Part shown: positions 1 to 7,454 of the stretch, one piece after another
How positions within the stretch are numbered: position 1 is the stretch's first letter
Layout: each line of letters starts with the position of its first letter
Origin: Hydnum rufescens UP504
Lineage: Eukaryota; Basidiomycota; Agaricomycetes; Cantharellales; Hydnaceae
DNA: 10,329 nucleotides
NCBI GenBank assembly: GCA_014904985.1
Contig: MU128972.1
Location: 17,815 to 28,143, forward strand
Direction: 5' to 3'
Notes under the pieces: generated by a model
The model's input: the letters and a program-made list of their open reading frames with translations, nothing else
Told to the model about the DNA's origin: nothing
Databases searched by the model: none
Made by a program: the position numbers and the translations under genes

Positions 1-66
1 AGTACCACCATTAGAAAGGGTCAGATGTAGGCTACCCAGACACGATTGAAAAACCCTAGAGCGCAT

Positions 67-85
67 AAGATAACAGTGTTATCTT
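67..85. repeat. 19-bp near-perfect palindrome
   Basis: AAGATAACA and TGTTATCTT are perfect inverted 9-mers around a single G. The same GATAACA core appears in the promoter-like cassette. In copy 2 (about 6725-6735) only TAACA-G-TGTTA remains. Confidence 0.6.
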
Positions 86-392
86 TGCCCCATAAGAGAT
101 TGTTTAAAATTTTTCTCAGCTGTAGATATTGTTATTTCTATGTATATACAAGTTTGAGGGCTATCTGAGAACTTGAAATGGTTTTTTACATGATTTTTTA
201 ACTTCGCAGCAATTAGTGGGTAACAATAGTACCACACATGCATTTATCGGATACGAACTGCATCTCCAGGTCAATTTTACCTCATGTTCCAGACTATCCT
301 TCAGTATTTCGCAAATATCTCCACCAGTTTGATCCAATTCGTTAGTAACAACCACCCTAGAAAGATGCTGAAAATCCACATCAAATGGTACC
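75..392 (-). repeat. Two inverted units of the ~160-bp repeat in the left arm
   Basis: On the minus strand GGTACC begins at 392 and GGTACT at 233, spaced 159 bases. The first unit reads ggtaccatttgatgtggatt, then catctttctagg and gaattggatcaaactggtgg, matching D. The second is strongly diverged and recognisable mainly by spacing and its start. A minus-strand ORF (445-161) runs across it with no recognised domain. Confidence 0.65.
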
Positions 393-785
393 AAGGGCAA
401 AACGAGCGGATTAGAACTCGGCTTTCTGTGATTTAGTCTCCCCATGTCTCATTTCACTTTTACCTCTGCTTTTCTGATTATTAAAGGCAATTATGGTTCC
501 GGCACCCTATGTCTGATGGAGGGTACATCTAGGGTGACCAGTTCCACCTTTCTCCGAGGGATTCTGTTCAGTAGGAGAGGAGGAATACCCTGGTTAAGCA
601 TATTCCCCTGTTCTGACTTGTTAATTGAATATCTCCTTCAGTTTTCAAGCTTTTGACTTGATTTCTTTTTCATCATTTTTGCCTTAATCCCACCTTTCTG
701 CTGGTTACCATAGAATTTTTCTGTGATGTATATTAAGTGCAGGAGATGCAAATTTCCATTGTCTTTCCCCTCATCCCCAGTTTTG
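235..785 (+). repeat. Left arm of long inverted repeat (copy 1)
   Basis: The reverse complement of this stretch aligns along its full length with 2938-3495. Landmarks found in both, in opposite orientation, are the blocks aagtgcaggaga, cttcagttttcaagctttt (with ga>ag changes), gattctgttcagtaggaga, and the GGTACC-containing start of a 160-bp unit. I judge identity roughly 80-85% in the inner part and lower toward the outer end, with small indels. The inner boundary is close to ccccagtttt at 776-784; the outer boundary is gradual. The segment contains two 160-bp units in minus orientation (starting at 392 and 233). Confidence 0.88.
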
Positions 786-804
786 AAGGCTTAACAAACT
801 GCCA

Positions 805-1330
805 CTGGTCCAAGGGGAAACTCCACAACACAATTACTACTTATCACGCTTTTGATAGGTTCTCAATAGGAGGACTTAGTGTGTGATTTGATCCCTTCAT
901 TCACTGTTTAGATAGTCTCTATCAGAGCAGTACATTTCTCCCATCCAAAGACCGCTCCTTCTCAAGGACCTGAACACCCGGATTGATCCTGTGATCCCTT
1001 CTCTTCATTCTCGATCTCATATCATGGACTGTAGCTGGAGTCGACTTCAAATTCCTGCTTACACCATTGTAAGCAGGAACAGAGGGAGGAATCCAGCCAC
1101 AGTCCATGATATGGAATCGAGAACGAAAAGAAGGGACCATGGGATCAATCTGAATGTTAAAGCTCGAAGGAATGAAGGTCTTTGGTGATAGAAATCTAAT
1201 GCTGTAAGCAACACCTGCTCAAGCAATAGAACAAAGAATGAATATGGATCACAAAACCACACCCTAAGGCTCTCCTCTTGAGGCCCTAGACAAAGTGTAG
1301 TAGTCTTAGTGGAATTCACCCAAGGAACCA
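805..1330. repeat. Foldback (hairpin) with ~260-bp arms and 6-nt loop, copy 1
   Basis: At the centre TTCCTGCTTAC (1052-1062) and GTAAGCAGGAA (1069-1079) are perfect complements around the loop ACCATT. Outward, 805-1051 aligns with the reverse complement of 1080-1330. Shared blocks include tatcatggactgt, ttctcgat, attgatcc, ccaaagacc and ggag-cttag-gtgtg-ttt-gatcc. Pairing is about 80% near the loop and falls toward the ends. If transcribed on either strand it would form a long imperfect hairpin RNA, the kind of substrate that plant Dicer-like enzymes cut into siRNAs; whether it is transcribed is not shown by the sequence. The two ORFs that cross the loop on opposite strands (minus 922-1140, plus 991-1188) give similar peptides only because of the palindrome. 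Confidence 0.9.
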
Positions 1331-1521
1331 GCAGTATAGAAGAAGGATTGGGAGCTCCAATGACTGTCAAATCAAACTCTGGTTCAGCCAGTGTGTAGAT
1401 GGGAGACTGTATTTCTGTTTTTATTCAATGGGCTGGTTTGCTCTGATGGTTGATCACTCTCTAACAAGTTGTGTATGGTATTCAATGATGGTAAGGCGAT
1501 GGTATGGACTAGCTATAGTCA

Positions 1522-1533
1522 ATGATATATCAT
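1522..1533. repeat. 12-bp perfect palindrome ATGATATATCAT
   Basis: Self-complementary 12-mer within the inferred insert, unchanged at 8165-8176. No role is assigned; AT-rich palindromes of this size also occur by chance. Confidence 0.5.
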
Positions 1534-1713
1534 GGGATGCTTATGAAAGGCTTATACATGTTGTATTGAACTGTTTACTGCTATTTGTGTGTACCTATTT
1601 GTGTCCTCCTGGTCAAAATGCGGATTCTAAAGAGGGTTCTGGGCCAGTTTAAGCTTGATTCAGTGTGTCAATGTATTTCTTTCTTCTTCTGACTTGACTT
1701 TATTATTACTCAC

Positions 1714-1912
1714 CTTTCCTTGGATGTCCAGCAACTCTAACCTTAGGTCCTGCAACTATCCTTGGCTTAGTATTTCGTGTAGAGGGCTTCCAGTGACTTA
1801 GTCTTAACAACCTTGTATGTGACTTAGCTCCAGATGGCTTTCAGATCAGTACTCTCTTCAGATGCAAGCAGATTTGTAGACAGTAGTATATTCCAGTAGT
1901 GAGAAGATGATG
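1714..1912 (-). ncRNA. Candidate ATG-less first exon ending at a splice donor (copy 1)
   Basis: Transcription from the TATAAAAG box would start near 1912 on the minus strand. About 200 nt downstream the minus strand reads AAAG|GTGAGTAATA, with exon end at 1714 and intron start at 1713, a full match to the MAG|GTRAGT donor. No ATG occurs on the minus strand between the TATA box and the donor, so this would be an untranslated leader or a non-coding RNA exon. An AATAAA (1704-1699) follows the donor at once, so a short polyadenylated transcript is an alternative. The acceptor is not identified. The start site is estimated from usual TATA spacing, not seen. Confidence 0.3.
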
Positions 1913-1972
1913 GGGGGATACAGGAAAATCTACCAGCTTTTATACCTTTCTGAAGGTGGCTGTGCTTAAAGA

Positions 1973-2000
1973 ATATGACTCACTACTAGGTGAGTCATAT
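1973..2000. promoter_or_regulatory. Palindromic TGACTCA pair, 11-bp arms
   Basis: ATATGACTCAC (1973-1983) and GTGAGTCATAT (1990-2000) are perfect inverted copies around TACTAG. Each arm contains one bZIP core. A symmetric pair one to two helical turns apart could bind two dimers, or could form a small cruciform. The same structure is unchanged at 8613-8640. Confidence 0.7.
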
Positions 2001-2058
2001 GTGAGAACAATAGGGTTGTCAAGGAGGGTGAGTCATTCATAAGGTGGTTGCATGATAG

Positions 2059-2183
2059 GTGAGTCATTCATAAACAGAACAAAAGGGTTGCTAAGAAGGT
2101 GTTATCTTTCATAAAGCAGTTGCAAGGAAGGTGAGTCATTCATAAACAGAACAAAAGGGTAGTCATGGGGGGTGTTATCTTTC
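2059..2183 (+). repeat. ~72-bp tandem direct repeat, two units (second partial)
   Basis: Unit 1 starts at 2059 and unit 2 at 2131. Both open with gtgagtcattcataaacaga and continue acaaaagggt, then reach ggtgttatctttc. Shorter related units beginning gtgagtcat lie at 1990 and 2028, giving a four-step array that multiplied the TGAGTCA site. Confidence 0.85.
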
Positions 2184-2375
2184 TTATCTGTGAGGTTCTA
2201 GAAGTTATTTGTGGCAATGGGAGATGAAATCAAAGGATATTTCCAAGTTCTTGGAGATTAATTTGTTTGTAGTCCAGTGGTTAAGATGTTTTTGTTGCTG
2301 GTTGATAATGGGGACAAGTACATGGGATGGGATTTGATGTAGAAACAACAGTTTGCATCCGTAATAGACGTTCTT

Positions 2376-2875
2376 GGTATCATTCGATGCGGATTTTTAA
2401 CAGCTTTCTGGGCGCAGTGGTTCCGAGCAGATCTGGTGTAAACTGACAGAGAAATTCGTTTTTTACTGATGGGTGTTGATTCTGATAGTAATATTGTTCT
2501 GTAGAGTTCAGTTTTGATCTGTAGAGTTCAGTTTTGATCTGTTCTTCACGTGCTCAGTACCGTTGGATGCGGATTTTCTATATCTTTCCAAGCGCAGTTG
2601 TTTCGAGAGGATTGGATGCGAACTGACGGAGAAATTTGTTTTTTACTGAAAATACCGGATTTTGACTGTAATATTGGTCTGGAGAGTGCATTTCTGGTCC
2701 GTTCAACTTGTGTTTGGTACCATTCGAAAGGTATGAATCGTGGCTTTCCGAGAGTTATATGGGCGTACCTCTCCAATCAAAACTGATGGAGTTATAGAAC
2801 AAATTCGATTTCTGCACATAGCTGTAATTGATTTCGTAATAGGTCACATGATCATTCCAATGGCTGGGATCAATG
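2376..2875 (+). repeat. Three units (A, B, C) of a diverged ~160-bp repeat
   Basis: Units start at GGTATC 2376 (A), AGTACC 2556 (B) and GGTACC 2716 (C). B-C spacing is 160; A-B is 180 but includes a 20-bp internal duplication, so also 160. A and B share gatgcggattttya-a-cttt, gcgcagt-gtt-cgag, and aactga-ggagaaatt-gttttttactga. C belongs to a second type (ggtaccattcgaaaggt, tcaaaactgatggag) that is paired with unit E at 3490. The 3' end of C is indistinct. The unit length is close to nucleosomal, as in many satellite repeats. No coding function is evident. Confidence 0.75.
2501..2540 (+). repeat. Perfect 20-bp tandem duplication in unit A
   Basis: The 20-mer gtagagttcagttttgatct occurs twice head to tail. 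It accounts for the extra length of unit A compared with the other 160-bp units. Confidence 0.95.
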
Positions 2876-2937
2876 GATATTTGCATTTTCTGATACTGGA
2901 TGTTTTTATCTTCCACAGCAGCAATACATCAGTGCCA

Positions 2938-3495
2938 CAAAACTGGGGAGGGGGAAAACTATAGAAATTTGGATCTCCTGCACTTAATGTACATCACAGA
3001 AAAATGCTATGGTAACCGGCAGAAAGGTGAGATTAAAGCGAAAATGATGAAAAATAAATAAAGTCAAAAGCTTCAAAACTGAAGGAGATATTCCAAAATT
3101 AAGTCAGAATAGGGGAATATGGCTTAACCAAGCTATTCCTCCTCTCCTACTGAACAGAATCCCTTGGGGAATGGTGGAACTGGTCGTCCTAGATGTACCC
3201 TTGGTCAGATATAAGAGGGCAGAGAATAATTGCCATTAATAATCAAAAAAGCGGAGGCAATAATGGAATGAGACATGGGGGAGTTAAATTGTAGAGAGCC
3301 AAGTTTTAATCCGCTCATTTTTCCCTTTGGTACCATTGGATGCGGATTGTCGACAGCTTTCTAGGCGTGCTTGTCCCAAATGAATTGGATCAAAACTGAC
3401 TGAGAAAATTGAAGAATACTGAAGGGATATATGAAACACATAGTAAATTGACCTGAAAGGTGCAGCTTTGACTCATTCGGCTCATGTTTGGTATC
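2938..3495 (-). repeat. Right arm of long inverted repeat (copy 1)
   Basis: Reverse-complement partner of 235-785. The inner edge is at aaaactggggaggg, matching ccctcatccccagtttt of the left arm. Similarity beyond about 3495 fades into the second 160-bp unit, which is still weakly alignable to the left arm. The arms are separated by ~2.15 kb. No short target-site duplication or conserved terminal motif could be fixed at the outer ends, so I cannot assign it to a named transposon superfamily. Confidence 0.88.
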
Positions 3496-3600
3496 ATATG
3501 AAAGGTGTGAACTGTAGCTTTCTGGGAGCTATCTTGCCGAGCCAATCCGATCAAAACTGAGGGAGATATTGCATGTTTACCCCTTGAGAGCACCGCATTA
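3329..3600 (+). repeat. Two units (D, E) of the ~160-bp repeat
   Basis: D starts at GGTACC 3329 and E at GGTATC 3490 (spacing 161). D resembles A and B (ccattggatgcggatt, agctttcta-gcg, gaattggat-aaaactgac-gagaaa). E resembles C (catatgaaaggtgtgaa, gatcaaaactgagggaga). The B-C and D-E pairs therefore look like two copies of a dimer of distinguishable monomers. Confidence 0.75.
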
Positions 3601-3807
3601 GCCCCTATTTGTCATGTGACAAGTCCGCGAGTCGGAATCAAGGCCCGGGTGTGTAATCCGTCACATTACATAATCACAATTTGTTAGAGTCACCCTCGAG
3701 GCAACAGGAAGCATGTATCAGGAGTGGGATTGATTGAAGATCAAACAAAACAAGCAAGTTGAATTGCTATTGCCACATTGAGGTATAAAGATGAAGAGTG
3801 GTATTCC

Positions 3808-3829
3808 ATTTGATTATCAATAATCAAAT
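3808..3829. repeat. Small perfect hairpin in the spacer
   Basis: ATTTGATTAT (3808-3817) and ATAATCAAAT (3820-3829) are perfect complements around CA. It is AT-rich, present once, and has no associated gene. Confidence 0.6.
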
Positions 3830-4758
3830 CCAGGATAAAATGGACTCACTCTCTGGGGTATTAATCCATTTCAGACTTAATAGGCTGCATCTCCATCGAC
3901 CAGAGGTCTGACGCCTAGTGAAATAGCCCTCGACTCTCTCTCTAGGCAAGAGTTCTGCTCTATTGTTTCACGGCTTAGCAGTGATCATGAAGCTTTTTAA
4001 AGGGCTTTTCATCAGTTGCAGTCAACATATGGGACGCTTAGAAATTTGAGGTTTGGCGAGGATTCAGGTTGATGAATCAAAACACTCCAGCTCAGCTCTT
4101 GGCTTGAATGCTCCAGAAACTGACTGATTGATGGTTGTGCTGCAGGAATATGTGGAGTATTGGCTCCCTGCCCATACCTGTCCCACCCTCTTCCCCCAAC
4201 AGAAATCTGCACTGTACAGGCTTTGACTGCAGTCTTTGCTACACTAGCCAGGGGTGGCTCCAAGGGAGAGATGCTTTAGCATGGAGTTTCCTGGATTATT
4301 GGCATGGTGCAATTTGGAACAGTGCGAACCAGGGGTGACAGGGAATGCATGCATATGGAGCCACAAGTCCAGTGTGGGCTGCAAGATTCTTTGGCTTGCA
4401 TCGTGGGCCTTCAAGGATCTCATCAATGTCGGCTGGCAGCGTGCTTGCCTTTGTGTTCAGTGTTTCATTTCGAGTCGAGTGAGAGCAAAGATCCTTCCAA
4501 GGCACAGCATACCCATGGCTCCCGCAGGTGACAGGGTTGCACAGATCAATCCCAACGTTGGAGAGGCACCAGCCTCAGGCGGTGAATCAGGAGCATGTCA
4601 AAGATGGAGGTGCTGGCTTCTGAAGCCATCACCTATGGCAATACTCCACTCTTGATTAGACACCCTCTGGCACATCAGGAATGATTGGGTCTGGTCAGCA
4701 ATGATGCGCCTCCCCCTCTCAGGAGAATGCAGTTCGTTGTCTAGAGGGCTGTTGCATT

Positions 4759-4779
4759 GGAGGGGGGAGGGGAATGGGG
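4759..4779 (+). other. G-rich tract in the spacer
   Basis: Runs GGGGGG, GGGG and GGGG are separated by A and AAT, with a GG just upstream. Only three runs of three or more are present, so a stable four-tract quadruplex would need a split of the first run or the two-G flank. No functional context is seen. Confidence 0.35.
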
Positions 4780-5132
4780 ACGTTTTCGTGAATTAGACGG
4801 GATGGGTAGACTGGAGCAGGAGCTTGGTGGACCCTGCGCACCTTAGATGAGAGCCACTGATGTGACATGGCACGAAGTTTCCACATGGTGTGAATATAAG
4901 AAACACTCTGGGCAGTGGAAACCATCTGGCTGCCTAGCAATGACTCCAAGAGTGGTGACATCTGTGGCTCTTGATGGAGGCCTCAGATGATGCTTTGTAT
5001 TGGATGTTGTTGGTGAACTCCATGTCAGAGAAATCACATTCTGAGGAGTTTTTATTTCCCAAGGACACGATTAGTTTCTGAAAATAGGGGAGCAAACCAC
5101 TGGTCTACACACTTAGCATGATGTTATTCTTC

Positions 5133-5182
5133 AGGATTGATTTAGGATTGATTCTGATGGTGGTTTCTGAAAAAAAAAAAAA
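5133..5182 (+). repeat. 11-bp tandem pair followed by a 13-base A tract
   Basis: Aggattgattt is followed at once by aggattgattc (5133-5154), and an uninterrupted run of A lies at 5170-5182. The A tract could be the tail of a retroposed sequence, but nothing upstream is recognisable as a SINE or processed gene and no flanking duplication is visible. Confidence 0.5.
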
Positions 5183-5667
5183 GAAAACAGTAACAGCAGC
5201 TCCAGAACTAATCAATCAGAACTGTCCAGGAGTCTTATTCAACAGTTCCAATTACTTGTTAGCATTACTCTCGCATGTTCCTAGAACACGCATCAAAGAC
5301 TCAGAAAAAACCTCATGGGCTTGCAGGATAGGATGCCCTGGAGTGGTTCCCAACAATATCACCAGCTGTCAATTCCTAAGATCAGTTGTAGAGATGTTTC
5401 ATTCGGGGGAGCAGGGGTCTCAAATTTGGGGGGGTATAGGTGAGCTGAAAAGAGTCCTTATATATGTTTTTGGTCCTTCAGGGCATTTAAATTCCATTTG
5501 AATGCAGCATATGAACAATCTGACAGGTGGATACGGCATGATCAATCCTTTGCCCAACTAATAGAAACCACCATCATCTTTTTGACAGCTCAGCAACATA
5601 CAGTAGTCTGATTTAATCAATCAGCAGGGCCTCCACATTCATTCTTCAAGTGGAATTCCCTTTGGTC

Positions 5668-6640
5668 CCATGTCAGAACTTGGTCTTACTATATCTTGAC
5701 AGGCATGTATATCTCCATACATTCATAACTCCTGCCTCTATATCAACATTATTAGGAACAAGGCTGATCTCAGCAAGAGCTTATCAAAATTCGCCTACTG
5801 ATGACCTCCAATATAATCTGACTCCCATGTCATTCCAGATCATAATGATATAGATGCCAGAGAACAACAGAGTGTATGACCTGTAACTAACAACCAATCC
5901 ACAACAATGGCTGCTGTGGAATGGTACTAAAATGCTCCCTACAATAACCTCTGAATTGGCCACTCTATGTCTATTGCAGGTCATAAGCATAGGAGCGCAA
6001 CAGGGCGCAAGTCTTGTAATCAACAACATCACACCCAGCCACTATTGGAGTCGATCAAATCTTCTAAGATCACCCCTCAATATGGTCCACTCCCATGTCT
6101 ATGGCAGGTCATATAAGCATAGAGCGCAGACAGGAGTGCAGGTCCCTCCAATTGAGGAGCGGCGGTCCTGTATATCAAACAACCAGTTCCCCCCACCACA
6201 TTGAGTTGGTAATCAAATGTTGCTACAGATCACCCCCCTCATTAATATGCAACACTCCATGCTCTATTGAAGTCATGATAAGCATAGAGTGAACAGAGCC
6301 GCAGGTCCCTCAGGGAGGAGCGCAGCGTCTGTATATCAACAACCATGTCCACCCCAGCACATGAGTGGTATCAAATTTCCTACAGAATCACCCCTCCAGT
6401 ATGGTTACCACTCCATGTTTATTGGCCAGTCATAAACCATAGGAGTGCCCAATATGAGTGCAAGGTCTCTCTCCACCATACTCATCAACAAGCCACTCAC
6501 AGACATCATAGTGGGCTTAAAATCACCCACAGAGTCACAGCTACAATATTGATACCATTCCCATCCCTGACGCGCTCTTAAGACCGTAGAGCGCAACAGA
6601 GCGCAGGGTCTTGCAAGCCTTCCAGGGCCTCAACAAAGAC
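5668..6640 (+). repeat. Strongly diverged tandem array, ~135-165-bp units
   Basis: A recurring pattern runs through this stretch: a ccatgtctattg-caggtcat-like box, then aagcataggagcgcaacag-gcgcaggtc, then tatatcaacaacca, then atcacccctc-atatgg, and back to ccactccc. Box starts are near 5668, 5823, 5961, 6095, 6259, 6415 and 6562. The four units from 5961 to 6562 are clearest; the outer ones are recognised mainly by the box and spacing. The last unit ends with gcgcaacagagcgcagggtc just before copy 2. Unit-to-unit identity is low with many indels. No relation to the 160-bp GGTACC repeat is evident. Confidence 0.65.
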
Positions 6641-6734
6641 CCTAGAGCTTAGGTGAGTACCACCATTAGGGAAGGAGTCAGATGTAGGCTACCCAGACAC
6701 GATGGAAAACATAGAGGCATAGGGTAACAGTGTT

Positions 6735-7052
6735 ATATTTGCCCATAAGAAGTTGTTTAAAATTTTTCTCAGCTGGTAGATATTGTTATTTTCTTGTATT
6801 ATACGCAAGTCTGGAGGCTATCTGAAACTTTGGAAATGGTTTTTTACATGATTTTTTTAACTTCGCGAGGCAATTAGTGGGTACAAAAGTACCCAACATG
6901 CAATTTATCGATACGAACTGCATCCTCAGGTCGAATTTTACCTCATGTTCCAGACCTATCCTTCAGTATTTCGCAAATATCTCCACCAGTTTTGATCAAT
7001 TGTTAGTAACAACCACCCTAGAAGATGCTGACAAAACCACATCAAATGGTAC
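6735..7052 (-). repeat. Inverted 160-bp repeat units (copy 2 left arm)
   Basis: Minus-strand unit starts are at about 7052 and 6893, spaced 159, matching 392 and 233. Confidence 0.6.
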
Positions 7053-7442
7053 AGGGCAAAACGACTGCGATTAGAACTCGCTTTTCTGTGATTTAGTCTC
7101 CCCATTCTCATTTCACTTTTACCTCTGCGTTTTCTGATTATTAAGGCAATTATGGTTCCGGCACCCCTATTGTCTGAATGGAGGGTACATCTAGGGTGAC
7201 CAGTTCCACCTTTCTCGAGGGATTCTGTTCAGTAGGAGAGGGGAATACCCTTGGTTAGAGCCATATCCCTGTTCTGACTTTGTTATATTAGATATCTCCT
7301 CAGTTTTCAAGCTTTTGACTTTGATTTCTTTTTCATCATTTTGCTTTATCCCCCTTTTCTGCTGTTACATAGTTTTTCTGTGATTATATTAAGTGCAGGA
7401 GATGCAAATTTCCATTGTCTTTCCCTCTCCCCAGTTTTGAAG
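6893..7442 (+). repeat. Left arm of long inverted repeat (copy 2)
   Basis: Counterpart of 235-785, with many one-base gains and losses. It pairs in inverted orientation with 9569-10115. Comparing this arm, its copy-1 counterpart and the right arm shows that each left arm has its own single-base deviations from the right arm. Confidence 0.85.
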
Positions 7443-7454
7443 GTTAAAAACTGC

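Larger units (their letters stand above)
1937..2183 (-). promoter_or_regulatory. Promoter-like cassette: TGAGTCA cluster plus TATA box (copy 1)
   Basis: Read on the minus strand, TGA(G/C)TCA sites lie at 2138-2132, 2066-2060, 2035-2029, 1997-1991 and 1982-1976. They are followed by a TATAAAAG box at 1944-1937, so the nearest site is ~32 bp from the TATA box. Two GATAACACC elements sit between the distal sites (about 2110-2098 and 2183-2172). TGA(G/C)TCA is the core bound by bZIP factors (GCN4/AP-1 class; in plants also the GCN4 motif of seed-storage promoters), and GATAA cores resemble plant I-boxes. Site clustering, orientation and spacing to TATA look like a polymerase II promoter. Activity is inferred. 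Confidence 0.55.
1331..2937. mobile_element. Inferred ~1.6-kb insert splitting an older palindrome (copy 1)
   Basis: The left arm plus left foldback stem (235-1062) is complementary first to 1069-1330 and then, resuming within about 20 bases, to 2938-3495. What lies between has no convincing partner in the left arm, so it looks like an insertion into a formerly continuous right arm, or a local rearrangement. It carries the minus-strand promoter-like cassette (1937-2183) and three 160-bp units (2376-2875). I see no terminal inverted repeats, LTR pair, poly-A tail or clear target-site duplication, so its class is unknown. Weak similarity of 1380-1410 to the left arm leaves the left breakpoint uncertain. 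Confidence 0.45.
1..3705 (+). repeat. Copy 1 of a ~6.65-kb-period direct repeat
   Basis: The whole segment recurs in the same order and orientation at 6656-10329. The match starts at the first base of the window (agtaccaccattag) and continues to where copy 2 is cut by the window end (ccctcgaggca). It contains a long inverted repeat, a foldback, a promoter-like cassette and 160-bp repeats, listed separately. The offset between copies is 6655 at the left, 6642 at the HindIII site (1651 versus 8293) and 6624 at the right, so copy 2 is about 31 bases shorter. Differences are mainly one-base indels. The true left boundary of the unit is unknown because the window starts inside it. Confidence 0.95.
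3706..5667. other. Spacer between repeat copies, no recognisable gene
   Basis: About 2 kb present once in the window. I looked for long ORFs, known protein motifs, tRNA and rRNA and found none. The longest ORFs here (plus 4254-4655 and plus 5118-5501) have no recognisable domain, and 4254-4655 overlaps ORFs in several other frames over the same bases, which is typical of chance ORFs in stop-poor DNA. The middle (about 4000-5050) is richer in G+C and TG/CA than the flanks, which would fit an old, formerly methylated insertion, but no terminal repeats or polyprotein motifs are visible. Indel noise could have broken a gene, so a degraded coding region is not excluded. Confidence 0.6.

Noticed and set aside
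161..445. 94-residue minus-strand ORF as a gene
   Set aside because: It is read through a 160-bp repeat unit, its right-arm counterpart has stops, copy 2 is frameshifted, and no domain is recognised.
922..1188. Two opposite-strand ORFs with similar peptides (minus 922-1140, plus 991-1188) as a conserved small protein
   Set aside because: The similarity is produced by the foldback itself: the region is its own reverse complement. Copy 2 breaks both frames, and there is no known domain.
1990..2183. CRISPR array from regularly spaced gtgagtcat repeats
   Set aside because: Spacing is irregular (38, 31, 72), the spacers are themselves related, and the context is eukaryotic.
235..3495. Mutator-like or other TIR transposon
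   Set aside because: The arms are long and inverted, but no target-site duplication, conserved terminus or transposase fragment was found; kept only as an inverted repeat.
3614..3665. tRNA-like or LTR-start signal in the GC-rich patch around gtccgcgagtcgg
   Set aside because: No cloverleaf or proper A and B boxes could be formed, and TGTCATGTGACA alone is too short to define an LTR end.
4254..4655. 133-residue plus-strand ORF as a gene
   Set aside because: No recognisable family, and several overlapping ORFs of similar size occur in other frames over the same bases, as expected from a stop-poor composition.
5118..5501. 127-residue plus-strand ORF as a gene
   Set aside because: It runs through a 13-base A tract giving a poly-lysine stretch; no known domain, and there is probable homopolymer length error inside it.
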